DNA of 64,000 nt, taken from positions 427,030-491,029 of the forward strand of contig NW_003131863.1 of assembly GCF_000003605.2 (NCBI RefSeq). The letters are read 5' to 3'. The notes under the pieces were generated by a model. The model was not told where the DNA came from. It searched no databases and saw only the letters and a list, made by a program, of their open reading frames with translations. This document shows, one piece after another, positions 37,390-49,136 of the stretch. Made by a program: the position numbers and the translations under genes. Positions within the stretch are counted from its first letter, which is position 1; every line of letters starts with the position of its first letter. Origin of the DNA: Saccoglossus kowalevskii (taxonomy: Eukaryota > Hemichordata > Enteropneusta > Harrimaniidae).

Positions 37390-40300
37390 CTGCGAATAAA
37401 AGATAAGTTGTCGCTCAGTTGTCTTATTATATTTTAATTTTACTCGAGCTATGTAAGAACTTGAGTAGTTGCGGCATTTCGGAATGGAAACACGGTGAAA
37501 TCCGTAAAAAAGTATATGTTCGTTAAAGATGCAGTATACTAATAGATTGGAAATTACATTGCTATTATTTGATACTACAAGTTATACACACAATATATTA
37601 TGATTTATCGTAAACTTGAATGTTTTTTGCAGTATACAACATATGTGCATTCTTTCGTGATTGTGTGTATCAAAACATTCAGCGCAAATGCGTGATATGC
37701 AATAAACTATTAGTATTAGCAAGCTTATTGCAGATCCCATTGTCGACTATAGGAGGCGCTGTGATGACTCTGCAGAATCTTACAATGACTTACTGTAACA
37801 CATTTCTTGGTCGAATAGCGACATGAGGTACATGTCGTTCTTAATTCGGTCCGTTTCAGGAGCTTTCAACTCTCTAGCAATATCAGAGTCTATCACTCTG
37901 TACCCTGGAATCACTTTCTTGAAGTAGTCGATAGCAGGCTAACAGACAAACAAGAATAACATGACGCAATTCAACATTAAACTTGACATTCATTTTGGAA
38001 TTGTATGCAAGGCGATTATTGAGGCAACGTAACCAGCAACACATGATGCAACGCCTCGCATCAACAATTCCCGTTGCCAAGATAATTCGGGCGACACCGT
38101 CTGAAAATCCGTCGCTACAGTCAGTTTCCTCGTGTACTAGTTAGCGTCGTCATGTTGCCTCACTAATGGCCTCATGTAAAACGGCCTTAGGTCTTCATAA
38201 AACATACACATATCACGTAATTATTTTTAAACTGTGCGGGTTGCACGCGCCGATCAATTAATAATTATTGTTAAAGTTATCTAATATGCATATAAATTAA
38301 TTTATATGATCGTCCAGAAGTATGTATATTTCATACATTGATTTTAATTTAAAAAGAATGTGAAATGTCAATCCAAAAGTTAATTTCGATTATGTTTCAA
38401 TATGTATGATAAACTTGAGTTCCGGTCGTGCCTAGAATTATCATGTCACTCACCTTTGAATAATGGGGATGTGCGACGAACAGACATGTAGTGTTTTCTT
38501 TCTCCATATGCCACTTTACCGAGTGAGCAACCATCTCAGCGGCTATGGCGGCTTCAGGGATAGCTTTTCTGCATTTTTCTTTTACCTTGTCTGCTGCTGA
38601 AAAGTGGAAACACCTGTGATATGCAGAAGCGAAATCATATTAATTCACTACAATTCCTACTGCGCGTGCGTCAGAAACTCGTCGCTAAATCCAGAACGCG
38701 TTTAATAATATGTTAATATTTTGAATGGATGCATGGTTTAACAAATTCACATTCACTAAGTGACCTTGTATATTTATAGTTGCTTGTTTTGGGTGAGCTA
38801 GGGGGCATACAAGTACAGAATTCGATAAAATAAATAAAAATCTAAATCTAAAGTCCTGTCTATAAAATGATCACCAATGAGTGCGCCATAACGCACACAT
38901 TGTATGTAGTTTCGACATGCAACTTGAAGGTAATCTGAAGAACGCCACTTACGTTTCTCCAGTTCGGTTTCTCCAGTGTAGCGCCATCATGTGGCCACCT
39001 TGACAAGCATGACGAAGAACGGTATCCACGGCTCTTTTTATGATCGGTGCGCGTACAAAATGGCTGTCAATCAAATCGGACACTTCTTTTTTGGGCATGT
39101 CGAGATAATGAGGGAGAAGCAGCGCCAAGCACGGCTCGTCGTCAAAGATGAGTTTATCATAGACGTACCTAGACGTTTTGACCGTGTTGTTATAGGCGAC
39201 TGGTTTCAGATGTAGAAGTCGATTTAGGGTGAGATTCGCCTTGTAAATCCTGTAGTGCGAAGTGATGAGTGCTTTCATTTTGCCATCGCATTCACGTTTA
39301 AATTCACTCAAGGTGGCAACGGGGACGATTTTCTGAAGCTCCGCTGTGTCAAAGGTCATGTTGAACTCTCGCCAGTGTTGAATAGTCCACCCTCGTTCGT
39401 CCCCACCGTGAAAGAAAAAGGGTGTCAAGACAATTGTACGGTTTCTAAGGAGTGCAAACGCGGCTGCTTTCTTGAATGAATTGAACTGGACATTCTGTCC
39501 GCCTTTGTGTATCACTGGTAGCAGATAACCTGTCCTGGAACGAGGAGAAAAAGTCTTCGCTGGAAATGCATTTACTTCAGTTTGTGACGGAGTTTTCGAT
39601 TGTGACCCAGAATCGACCATGGTTTTAACTCGCGTGTGATAGTATGGCCTTACCCTTGTTGAAGTCAGCAATGTGCCCTGTGACAAGGAAACAAAATATC
39701 ACAGTTTAAATGGGATTTCCTAGTGCAAGAACTGTAAACACCCTTAAAGAATACTCGTATCCCTATATGAACTTGAACCTAGCGGACATAGATGAACCGT
39801 CAGCAATTCCACGCTCTACCCCAACACATCTTTTTCAAAGGTTAAAATGCTGAAAATTACAACAACAAAAATGCAACTTTGATATTTTCTAGAGCTATCC
39901 CACCACCCCATCAGTAGATACTGGACAATATACAATTTATGAATTAAAATGTTGAAATTATAGAACACATTTTCAGACTTGTTGGCTCAAAAGGGGAGAC
40001 CGGTCCATCGGCAGACCAGCGTAATCAACAAACAATCCAGAAGAACAAACTCCTGACGACCAACCAACAACTGACAAGCTGACAACGTTAACAACGCAGG
40101 GTCAGTGAGATCAGTGAGAGAGATATAAACGGTCTTCCCGTGTAAAGTACACAAACGAAATAGGACCTGGGTAAATGGTGCTCATTTACAATAATAAACA
40201 TGCACATCGAGTTAATGTCACCTTTTCTCCTTAATCGTTTTATTGATTATGATAATATGCAATTGATTGATTGATTATACAACAACGTCACAGTTTCGGA

Positions 40301-40959
40301 ACTGCGTGTGTTGATGACGTCACAACACCATAAAAAATCAAAGCAGTTCGACGACGCTCCACCAAGAATGGCGTCATTTAGCAGACATCGTATCGCGGCT
40401 TTGATAATAAACAGGAAGCGTTTCGGCCATTGCCTTGATATAGGGGAAACGATTAAGTTGTACCAGCCTGCTTCTCAAATGCGCATGACCAAACAAACAA
40501 AAACATCACTCATATTCTGGCCATTTCATATTTCAACGAGTTTGATACAGTCATGTCTGTCTATATTTATCATAGATATTATGGGATGTATATCTCTTAT
40601 CGTCGAGTTTGTATACATAATACATGTTATATACGTGTATATACTACTTAACGAATATACTCTGATGTAATGATGACGTAAACATGCCTGCTACAAAGTA
40701 CGCTTCTATCAAATATTAATATTCCAAAAGGGCAATTATTAAAACGAGTGAGTACCTTCGATAAATTACCATATGCTCGACCTCCATCCTCGTTCACGGC
40801 TCCGTACTTGCCGGCGTAGACACCACGGCCATGTTCGCTGTAGATGTAGTCCATTCTTCCAGTTACTTTGAAAATCCAGAAAACCGTTATAGAGAGTACG
40901 AGTATGGTGAGATAAAGAACAATACCACATCTAATGTGTTCAGCCATGGACAGTCCCAT
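37241..40959 (-). CDS. Gene A: type II O-fucosyltransferase-like protein, complete
   Basis: Five exons, read leftwards: 40,959-40,756, 39,677-38,953, 38,613-38,454, 37,938-37,794 and 37,389-37,241. All have GT-AG borders and the phases join exactly (1,383 nt, 460 aa plus stop). Residues 11-30 are one membrane anchor after a short cytosolic start, as in Golgi type II enzymes; 31-115 look like a stem. From 117 the sequence follows the O-fucosyltransferase fold: YLLPVIHKGGQNVQF (119-133) at the nucleotide-sugar loop position, NRTIVLTPFF, then ALHWRNRTGE (300-309) where POFUT enzymes carry the catalytic Arg in an HxR motif, and SSWSDF (422-427) near the C-terminus. The likely donor is GDP-fucose. 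The acceptor is unknown, and the weak resemblance leaves room for a related GT-B family. It lies next to paralogue gene B in the same orientation. Confidence 0.85.
37794..37938 (-). CDS. Gene A, exon 4
   Basis: Acceptor TTGTCTGTTAG, donor TGTTACA|GTAAGTC; starts in phase 0 and leaves one base of a split Arg codon. It encodes PAIDYFKKVIPGYRVIDSDI onward to LMSLFDQEMCY, typical of the Rossmann-like second half of the fold, with the D-Q-x-x-C word before the final box. Confidence 0.85.
38454..38613 (-). CDS. Gene A, exon 3
   Basis: 160 nt between acceptor GCATATCACAG and donor TCAAAG|GTGAGT. It completes a Thr codon and encodes CFHFSAADKVKEKC and then TTCLFVAHPHYSK. The matching exon of gene B has exactly the same length and phases. 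Confidence 0.88.
38953..39677 (-). CDS. Gene A, exon 2 (catalytic core)
   Basis: 725 nt from acceptor CCTTGTCACAG (phase 0) to donor GAAAC|GTAAGTGG (two bases of a split codon). It carries most of the donor-binding half and the HWR motif. The intervening intron on its 5' side is 1,078 bp and contains no repeat that I could name. Confidence 0.9.
40756..40959 (-). CDS. Gene A, exon 1 (membrane anchor)
   Basis: The start is the ATG at 40,959 (ACAACGATGG context); a second in-frame ATG lies four codons on. 68 codons with the single hydrophobic segment CGIVLYLTILVLSITVFWIF, ending TCGAAG|GTACTC in phase 0. No upstream in-frame ATG precedes it in the open stretch. Confidence 0.82.
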
Positions 40960-41289
40960 CGTTGTTATTCTTACTGCAGCTGACGAGCAAAGCAAGCTGT
41001 TTTAAATATAATCCTACTCAGGGATACAATAAAACTACCACTGTATAACGTGTACATAAATACGGATCTAATGAACATCGCCCTCTACGTCGTGATGTCG
41101 ATACGTACGTATGTACAGCAACACATGGCGATGTTGTTCGTGTACTATTCACATCATTTCTGAAAAATGTCGAATAAACTGACGGTTTTGGTAAACGAGC
41201 ATTTGCGCAATAAGTATATCCACCTATGTGAGGGCAGATGATAATTGCTCGCACTGCTTTAATTTGAACCTATCCGGGTCAATATCGCG

Positions 41290-41487
41290 TTGAAGCGGGG
41301 AGAATCGTCACCCGCGCATGCGTCAGAAGGCCATAGCGTTTCGTTGTTTGCTCATAAACGTCTACCCCACTTTCTTTCCCAGAGTCACTTGCGGTTAGAA
41401 CAACGAAAGTATATATTTGTAAAAATAGATCTCAGCGTGGGAAATTGCGTCTACCCACGAGGTGTTGCGTATTAGCGTGTGCTTTAA
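41290..41487 (+). mobile_element. MITE family 1, copy 6 (rearranged)
   Basis: The left half is normal (TTGAAGCGGGGAGAATCGTC, GCCATAGCGTTTCGTTGTTT), but after CGTCTACCCCACT about 75 bp of unrelated sequence intervene before a second CGTCTACCCACGAGG and the word TTAGCGTGTGCTTTAA. The right arm is lost. It is either an insertion plus deletion or a composite of two copies. Confidence 0.65.
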
Positions 41488-42833
41488 TATTTAGGCTTCA
41501 AAAAAGATTCTGATGACTTTCTAAGTTTGCTACTCATGGGGTATGATTACTGTTGCCTGCACACAATCGTAATTTTGAAATGGACATGCATAAAATATGA
41601 ATTATGTTTATTAGGGTTGTAATTAATTATATTTAATAAAAGTTTCTCCGATTTTCGTGTATTGTAGTTTACACGCGTTGCATGGGTCGCATGGGACTCA
41701 TGTCGAACATGACGTACGCCTAGATACAAGGTCACCTGACTCCAATAACTTCTATAATACAAGAACCGTTATATATTGAAGTGGAAATTTACTAGTATAC
41801 TGGTGTGTGTATACGTACTTGGATTGTAGCAGTAATCATTCAGCCATGTAGCTTTTATTGGTTAATTCATATGTCATTCTGTGCTGTACACACCCGGGTA
41901 AAGTTTACGCTTGTGTACTTTGGTCTCTGTCCGTGAAAATAACATATCCACTGCTCTTAAATGTTGGGCACAATATATTTAAAAGATGGAAACGTTAATT
42001 TCATAGCTAACTTAACATACGTACATTACAAATCATGTTTTGTAGTATGATGTTTGAAACCTTCGGTATTAGTCGTGTACTGTCCAAAAATATAAAGCTG
42101 CCCGAAGAAATTGATTATTATGCGTATAAATAACGATTATTATTCCTACATATCTTGTTTATTTCATATTATAATGAGCCACGTAAGTCGCATAAAAACC
42201 AACATGCACACGCGATAATTGCCTTGAGGAATAACAATTGATCTAGTGAGTAAAAAACACCGTCAAGTAGAAGTTATTTATTACTCCCGCCAATATTTCC
42301 GGATCTGTTTCCAAGCCAACCGATTTCTCGTGGTCACCACAATAATAAGTGAGAGATGTTCTGCATATAATGCAAAGCGAGAATGCAAGTTTAATATAAT
42401 GCAGTCTCGGTAAATTGAGTTGGGAGGCATAAACTAATCAATAACCATTGTTGCCAGTATACATTCTGTATTACTGCGTGCATTAGTATCACATTGTTTT
42501 CATCAATGCTGCCATGGAATTTCGCTTCTAAAGTATGTGTGGAGTTATAAAATGCCATGCCCCACTCTAATTATGACAATGGAATGCTCGCCATTGTAGT
42601 TTTCACAATTCGAGTATGGCCGCCATGTTATTAAACTACTCTGTGGATGATGTGTATTGTACATACATTCTAACAATGCTAGTGTATAACGTTAGAGGAA
42701 CATAATTGCGACAAGTCTAATTAACTGTCATGGTTATGTGGCAGATTTTAAAAAACCGAGATTTACGTCCGTTGCTTCCGATGATAGAAGGGTTTAAGAA
42801 GTTCTCTGTACTGCACTTACACTACTCTTTTTA

Positions 42834-43041
42834 GTCGCGCCCTCTATCGGCGAAGCGATTCTGTGACGTCAACATGACGTAGTGGGTGTAAAGCAATGTC
42901 GTTCAAATTGTCAACTTAATAACATAGGTCATGTAGTCGTTCTCGTTTCGAATCTAGTATTTTTTTATCGACATACGACTACAGATAACACATTCGACCG
43001 GACTCCATTAACGCTTTGTCTCTAGAGGGCGCCACTCATAG
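42834..43041. mobile_element. MITE family 4, fuller copy
   Basis: Begins GCGCCCTCTATCGGCGAAGC then GATTCTGTGACGTCAACATG; ends with CTCTAGAGGGCGCCACTCAT. The two CTCF-like boxes sit in inverted orientation at the two ends. Inside is AAAGCAATGTCGTTCAAATT, shared with 34.0 kb. Non-coding. Confidence 0.6.
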
Positions 43042-44055
43042 CAATGGCGGATGCATTAACAACATCATCATATTAGAAGTGGGCATAATTGTCCCAACAC
43101 TTTACAAGGCTAATGTATTTAGGAATGCTAAGCCTATGTGTTCAACGACTCGGACAAGGATAGTCGCTTGAGTAATGAGCTCGACTACGTTACTGCATGC
43201 GTACAAGCCTTTGACTGATGAGGAGAAGGGTAAAATGGCAAAATAATCAGTTAGAGGCGAAGCCGAGCACACTGTCGCGTCTCTAGACCCGTCTCGAATC
43301 CAATATGACACTGTGGGATTCATTGATGTTGTTATAAGTCACCACTATCAGAATTAAGAAAAAAAGTTAAATTTGTGTGTTTTTATTGTTATTATTTTAC
43401 TTGCGAATAGAGGTTTACATTATCGTGTGATGTTAGATATTTGTATTTTTTTTGAAATTGTAACATACTAATTAATGCAAATTACACAATATTTACCAAT
43501 ATTTGATGCATTTGTTTTCCCTAAGTTGCATAAATTAGCTCAATTAACGCAGATTGGTCACTGAAATTCATGGCCACACTTACATATTTCCATCACCATA
43601 GCTAATGGATAATCCAATTGTACATGAAGTACAACAATGTATTATGATTACTGAATAAGACTAAGCTCATTATTTTTTGAACAAAAACTACCACGAAAAT
43701 ATGTTTAGTGTATTTCACACTTAATACTTCAATTTCAAACCACAGCTACTGATACTGTATGTGTATTATATTGTATTTTTATTTTCATTGAAATAGCTAT
43801 GATTGCAAACGGGTACAAGTTATGAACAAGTAATTATGAGTATTTGGAATATTGGCATGTGTAACATTTTAACTTAGTTTCGTGCACCGTATTTGCATGG
43901 GAAATGTGGTTGATCGAACCAAAACAACAAGCATTGAAAATATTATTAGTACCATATTTTGTTGGAACATAATTGTGGGTATGAATTCTTGTACTTGTAT
44001 TGTTATCTTTCCCTGAATTTCACAACCCTTTCCAGCCAAACTAGGTGCATTTCAT

Positions 44056-44105
44056 NNNNNNNNNNNNNNNNNNNNNNNNNNNNNNNNNNNNNNNNNNNNN
44101 NNNNN
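44056..44105. other. Assembly gap (50 N)
   Basis: Exactly fifty undetermined bases. The tandem array immediately to the right starts at the first base after the gap, so the gap probably results from collapse of that array; true length is unknown. The missing 3' exons of gene B may be inside or near it. Confidence 0.98.
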
Positions 44106-44610
44106 CAGTGAATTTGTTTGCTTTATTAGTTTGGGGAGTGCATTATTGTTATTATTTTGTAACGTAGTCATTATCAGTGAATCTGTTTGCTTTATTAGTT
44201 TGGGGAGTGCATTATTGTTATTATTCTGTAACATAGTCATTATCAGTGAATTTGTTTGCTTTATTAGTTTGGGGAGTGCATTATTGTTATTATTTTGTAA
44301 CGTAGTCATTATCAGTGAATCTGTTTGCTTTATTAGTTTGGGGAGTGCATTATTGTTAATATTTTGTAACGTAGTCATTATCAGTGAATCTGTTTGCTTT
44401 ATTAGTTTGAGGAGTGCATTATAAATTGTTATTATTTTGTAACGTAGTCATTATCAGTGAATTTGTTTGTTTTATTAGTTTGAGGAGTGCATTATAAATT
44501 GTTATTATTTTGTAACGTAGTCATTATCAGTGAATTTGTTTGCTTTATTAGTTTGAGGAGTGCATTATTGTTATTATTTTGTAACGTGGTGATTATCAGT
44601 GAATGTGTCA
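44106..44610 (+). repeat. 69/73-bp tandem array, seven units
   Basis: Units start at 44,106, 44,175, 44,244, 44,313, 44,382, 44,455 and 44,528, with a partial unit at 44,597. The unit begins CAGTGAATTTGTTTGCTTTA and ends GTAACGTAGTCATTAT. Two units have a 4-bp insertion (ATAAATTG for ATTG). Since 69 is divisible by three, frames stay open on both strands and give 23-residue periodic peptides; I do not take these as genes. The left edge is cut by the gap. Confidence 0.95.
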
Positions 44611-45219
44611 CCTTATAAGCACACAACTCCACGGTAAACGTAATACATGCATGGTCACTAGCACGCGATATGCATTCCTGAAATTATTTCTCTCATGGGT
44701 ATTCTCATATACGGAAAAGTGAAGATGCAAGTTTCAATACGTGGAATATTAATCGCAATCGTTTGCATTGCGAGCGAACGAGTTACTGATATGTGACGTG
44801 GAGTAGTATTTGTTTTCGCCTTCGCAACAGAGATTTTAATTTCAATGATTTTAATAAACAAAAAACACCTGAGTGTACGATTTGTTTATGCTACAAGCCT
44901 AATTGCGAATAATACTACTCCACCACGCAACACAAATCAGAAGAAGAAAAATGCCACTCAGTCTACACACGTATTCCCCGGCGTTGATTCTCACCTTTGT
45001 TTGGACAAACAACCCCGGGTTAATCTCATTCCACAGACTCGGACCCCAATAGGATCACGATCGAGCGACCCAGTCGTCACCATTACGTCAGTAGTGTAAT
45101 GAATCTAGCAGCATGTGTACTAGCAGGACAATCTTAACTCTCTCATCAAAATTGGAAAGTAAATAAACTTATTTTGAAGTCCCTACAACTTGAAATCATA
45201 TAAATAACTTTTTAATTAC

Positions 45220-45379
45220 CATCGAGTAATTTGGATGAGCCACAAAGAGACAGTTATAGTTCTCAGCATCCATGTACAACTTCAAGGAGTGTCCAACAAC
45301 ATGTGCGGCTCTCACGGCAAATGGAAGATCTTTGGCGCACTTAGCCTTCACTTCTGGGTAATGTAAAAAGTGGACACAT
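45220..45379 (-). CDS. Gene B, exon 3
   Basis: 160 nt from acceptor ATATATTCTAG to donor TCGATG|GTAATTAAA. It completes the Pro codon of HWRNRTGEP and encodes CVHFLHYPEVKAKC and then NCLFVAHPNYSM. Too short to show as a prominent open frame; found by alignment to gene A exon 3. Confidence 0.88.
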
Positions 45380-48300
45380 CTAGAATATATAACAAATAAG
45401 CGTTAGCTACCATGGCCATACCTAGAAATTCACAAAACTATTCAAGCGTGATATTGTACATTACTACAGGAATACATTGGTGGTATGGGATATAGTCTCT
45501 TGATTTGAACTGACAATGCAACTACTACAATCCAATGTAACTGCTTGCAAAAACAAAAGTTTATCATTGAAAATCACATTTTCTAATTATGTTAACTCTA
45601 TAATCGAAGTTTATGAAAATTATATTTAGGTTGTTTCAAGTTCACTTCAAAGTATAAAAAAAACAGGCTATCGGAAATCAACACTTCATCACAAAATTAA
45701 CACTTGTAATTGTTTTTTCTCAGTAATAATGATTCAAAATAATATTTCAGAATTGTTGAACCAATTATTTATTTGTGACATCGAATGTGTGATTTATTTC
45801 ATTCAAAACATTTTACATAATTATATCCAAAGCGCGTTATATAAGAGAATATGTTTAAAATGTATGTGTGACATTTCAGACAATTGCTGACTTTTATTAC
45901 TTTGCATTTCCTTAATTATTAGAGGTCAGAAAAGTCGGAACATGTTAATTTACACAACCTTTCTGTTTATGCCATTAATTGACCATTATGTGTTCAATTG
46001 CAATAAAAAACAATGGAATCGGTAGGTCAATGTCAATTTGTTGAACAACGTCATTAATTATGCAAATTTATGCAAGTGCATAAGGCCATCAAGTAATAAC
46101 ATTTCTCATTTTGGGGTGACGGGCCATTTTTTCACGTGTTCCATATGAGATAACATATCAGAAATAATACAATCAATAATACTGGCCGAAGTGTAAACTT
46201 TTCATTTCATTTAAAGAAAATGGGGCCTAAACTCAGGCTGAAAAATAACTTTTTTTTTTTCTGATTGGCTGACCCGACAGCTATATACTTGGTTAATAAC
46301 TAATAATTGTAACTAATAACATTTCTAACATAGTTAGGGAGTTCCTGGACGTGTGTCAGAAACGTTAAACGTCGTTATTTCAGGTTATTAAAACGAACAG
46401 GTTTCACTTATTTCCGGTGTCGCTGATGAATCACGAAATAATTGCGATCCTTAACTATACATCAGGTCCGACGCTACTGCTTTACGCCTACCTCAATAAT
46501 GATTTGTTGTCGACTCATCATTTACATATTGCAGTTTGGGTCAATTTATACTTCATATCAATCTTAAACGAGTTAGTTTCAAATGTGACACAAAGTCTAT
46601 GTCGTCACAGTATAAACAGACTCCATACAGGTTGGCTGATTAACATATGCGCCGACGTACTGTGTATGCATTGGGGGCGTTCGTGTATGTACATAATATA
46701 TAGAACATTGTAGCATGTAATTAATATATTCCTTGATAATAATTAAATAAAATTGGACATTTCGGTCAGCGTCCGTTCTTCAGTTTAATATCTGACGACG
46801 TATGTTGTCGTATGTGCAGGCATAATTGACGGACCCGTGGAACGCTTTTACGGCGTATCTCTGCGGGACACTCACTTGATAAAGGTATACGTGACGTGCC
46901 GCCCAAATGCTTTATTTTTTTTTTTGAATATTCCCTAGATATGAGTCCCAACGTTTTTGGAAGAAAATCACTAAACATGGGTCAGATTCGAAAAAAAAGA
47001 AAATGAATAAAGAAGGCTTTTAAGAACCAAATTTGGACAATCATTTCAGGAATTACGCATTACCAAAAACTTATTGTCATCCATCCTAAATCGTGTGTTT
47101 CGTTAGTTTTCAGACTACAATCGCTGTCTTGGGTTTGTGTGGCAGTTCCTAATTTTCTCGTTTTTAGTGCTTCTCTCCCGGAAATGACGCGGTGCATGTA
47201 TGCTGGTAGTGTTAGTGAGTTGCACGTTTGGTCTTATACAACCTCCAACTGTATTATGGGTAATGTTGGTACAGTCTGACGTATCTCTGTCATTCTTTCC
47301 CAATAAAATAAAATAAGACATTTACTTACGGCTCCCCAGTGCGGTTTCTCCAGTGAATTGCAAGTAGGCGTCCACCATTGCAAGCGTGTTTGCAAACGGC
47401 ATCTACTGCTCTTTGAATGACTGGCGATCTCACAAAATGACTGTCGATCAACTCTGTCATTTCCCTATCGGGGTCCTGGAGGTCGTGTGGAAGGAGGAAC
47501 GCTACACACGTCTCGTCTCCTAGAGGATCTTCGTCGTAACTGGAGCTTATTCTTCTGAGGTTTTCGCTGCTGATAGGCCCTAGTTTCAGTATGTTGTTTA
47601 ATATGTGGGCCGTTTTTGTAATCCCGTGCAGCGTTACGTGGAGCGCTTTTATCTTACCAGTGCACTGCGCCTTGAAATCTTCCAGCGTAGCGACAGGAAC
47701 GATTTCCTGGAGCACGTCGGTGTCAAAGGTGATATTGAAGTCTCGCCAGTGTTCCATGGTCCACCCACGTGCATCGCCTCCATGCAAGAAAAACGGAGTG
47801 GCTACGATTGTTCTATTGTGGACATACGCGAACGTTGTCGCTCTCTTAAACGCTAAGAACTGAACATTTTGCCCTCCTGAGTGTATTACTGGTAACAGGT
47901 ATCGCGTCTTCAATGGCAGTTTGTTAGATGGCGCATTTTTCACTTGGTCTGCTGAGACTGCTGCTACGACTTTGGTGGAAATAATCTATTTAAAAAAAAA
48001 ACATTTACTAGGACACTGATATGTAGTTATAAGGAAAACTGCCAGACCATTGCTCATTGACCTATTTACGTAAATGACCACCGAGATCTCGTTGAGCGCG
48101 AGAGCTACGAGTCTTGTAGTCGTGTTCCATTCTTTATAAAAATCTCACGGTTCTCTCGCTCTCAACGATATCTCGGCGGAAGTGAAACATACGTAACTAT
48201 GACAACTTACAACATGTCTGCGAATGGTGGCAGACCTGCACTTTCCTTGAATATGTAAATGCTACGCATTTTGCATTTGGTTGATGGTGGATACATTATA

Positions 48301-49136
48301 TACTAGTACACATATTAATACCTGTGTCAGTGTTGTGTGTTTTTTCAAGTCGAGGTCAGTCTATGACATGCGCTTATTAATTAAGAATATCATATGCAAA
48401 TCATTGCATCAGCCGTCACCCGAAGTAGTAAAATATTTATAAAGGAAATATTTATAAAGGAAATACGAGGTGTATTATAGTGGCGCTGTATACAAACTTT
48501 CAAAATATATATCACACACAAGTGTCGGGGTTTTAATACCTGTGCAAATTGTTTGGCTCATTTACTTAAAGCTGCGAGCTAGAAGTTATACACAAAGCTC
48601 GACACACGCTATAAGCGTTTCCTATATTTCGCTAGCACGGAGGAAATGTAGCATGGTACATCGCTTACAAAATCGTCGGATTGAATCTGTTTGCCAGGAT
48701 CATGTATATTAATAATGCCATGCACTAATGTTGCTTATTTAGGTTCAGCGTTACTAGTATCAAATTCATACGCCATTTTGTTTTTGGTCGTAGTAACGAG
48801 AAAGAGCGGAATTTGTTAGCGTACGCCTAACGTAAGCTGTTGCCACAGTGAATGTCAGAGCTGAGATTTGCACTATATTATATTACCACCAAGTCTCACC
48901 TGCGATTCCGGAAAATATCCACTCTCATCCTCGTTTGAAGCATTTTTCTCCCTAACTTTGACATTTGAACTTGTTGGTCTATTTTGGAACTGCTTCAAAC
49001 ACAGCTGTTTCGCAACAGTGATAAAAAACACTAGCGAATAGATGATGATGGAGGCTTTGATGATCTTCCGTACAGTCCACATCACTGGCGCAGAGTAACC
49101 GCAGCTGTCGCCTCGACACTGTTTTACGTACGACAT
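45220..49136 (-). CDS. Gene B: O-fucosyltransferase-like paralogue, 3' exons missing
   Basis: Three exons: 49,136-48,900, 47,985-47,330 and 45,379-45,220, joining in phase to 351 codons. Residues 25-42 are the membrane anchor (KIIKASIIIYSLVFFITVAK). The luminal part repeats gene A closely: YLLPVIHSGGQNVQF, NRTIVATPFFLHGGDARGW, EIVPVATLEDF, LIDSHFVRSPVIQRAVD and IHWRNRTGEP (289-298). More than half of the residues agree by eye. Intron phases and the 160-nt third exon match gene A, so the pair arose by tandem duplication. The counterpart of gene A residues 364-460, including the Ser-rich C-terminal box, is not found; the frame stays open to a normal donor (TCGATG|GTAATT), so the loss is more likely a gap or distant exon than a break. 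If the exons are truly absent, the fold would be incomplete. Confidence 0.82.
47330..47985 (-). CDS. Gene B, exon 2 (catalytic core)
   Basis: 656 nt from acceptor TTTTTAAATAG (phase 0) to donor GAGCC|GTAAGT. The reading frame runs back from the first Met-like codon to the acceptor, adding IISTKVVAAVSADQ, which parallels the start of gene A exon 2. Compared with gene A it is 69 nt shorter, mostly in the stem. Confidence 0.9.
48900..49136 (-). CDS. Gene B, exon 1 (membrane anchor)
   Basis: 79 codons from the ATG at 49,136 to GAATCGCAG|GTGAGA in phase 0. Short Cys-containing cytosolic start, one hydrophobic helix, then a charged stem with one N-glycosylation sequon (NAS). An overlapping frame on the same strand (TTIHTIIK..) is a shadow. 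Confidence 0.82.

Larger units (their letters stand above)
40960..44055. other. Space between gene A and the gap; gene B's last exons not found
   Basis: By comparison with gene A, two more coding exons of gene B should lie between 40,960 and 45,219. I looked on the - strand for equivalents of DQEMCY and SSWSDF with splice sites and found none. The interval holds a rearranged family 1 MITE, a family 4 element and AT-rich sequence. A CTCF-like box lies near 41,084. Confidence 0.5.

Noticed and set aside
43102-43323. 73-codon - strand frame considered as gene B exon 4
   Set aside because: It does not resemble gene A exon 4 (no DSDIA, DQ..C words) and lacks suitable splice sites.
44131-44424. 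Hydrophobic 23-residue-repeat open frames on both strands next to the gap
   Set aside because: The period of 69 bp keeps all frames open; there is no start context, splice site or family match.
44658-45099. Frames at 44.66-45.10 kb considered as gene B 3' exons
   Set aside because: Neither strand shows similarity to the end of gene A.
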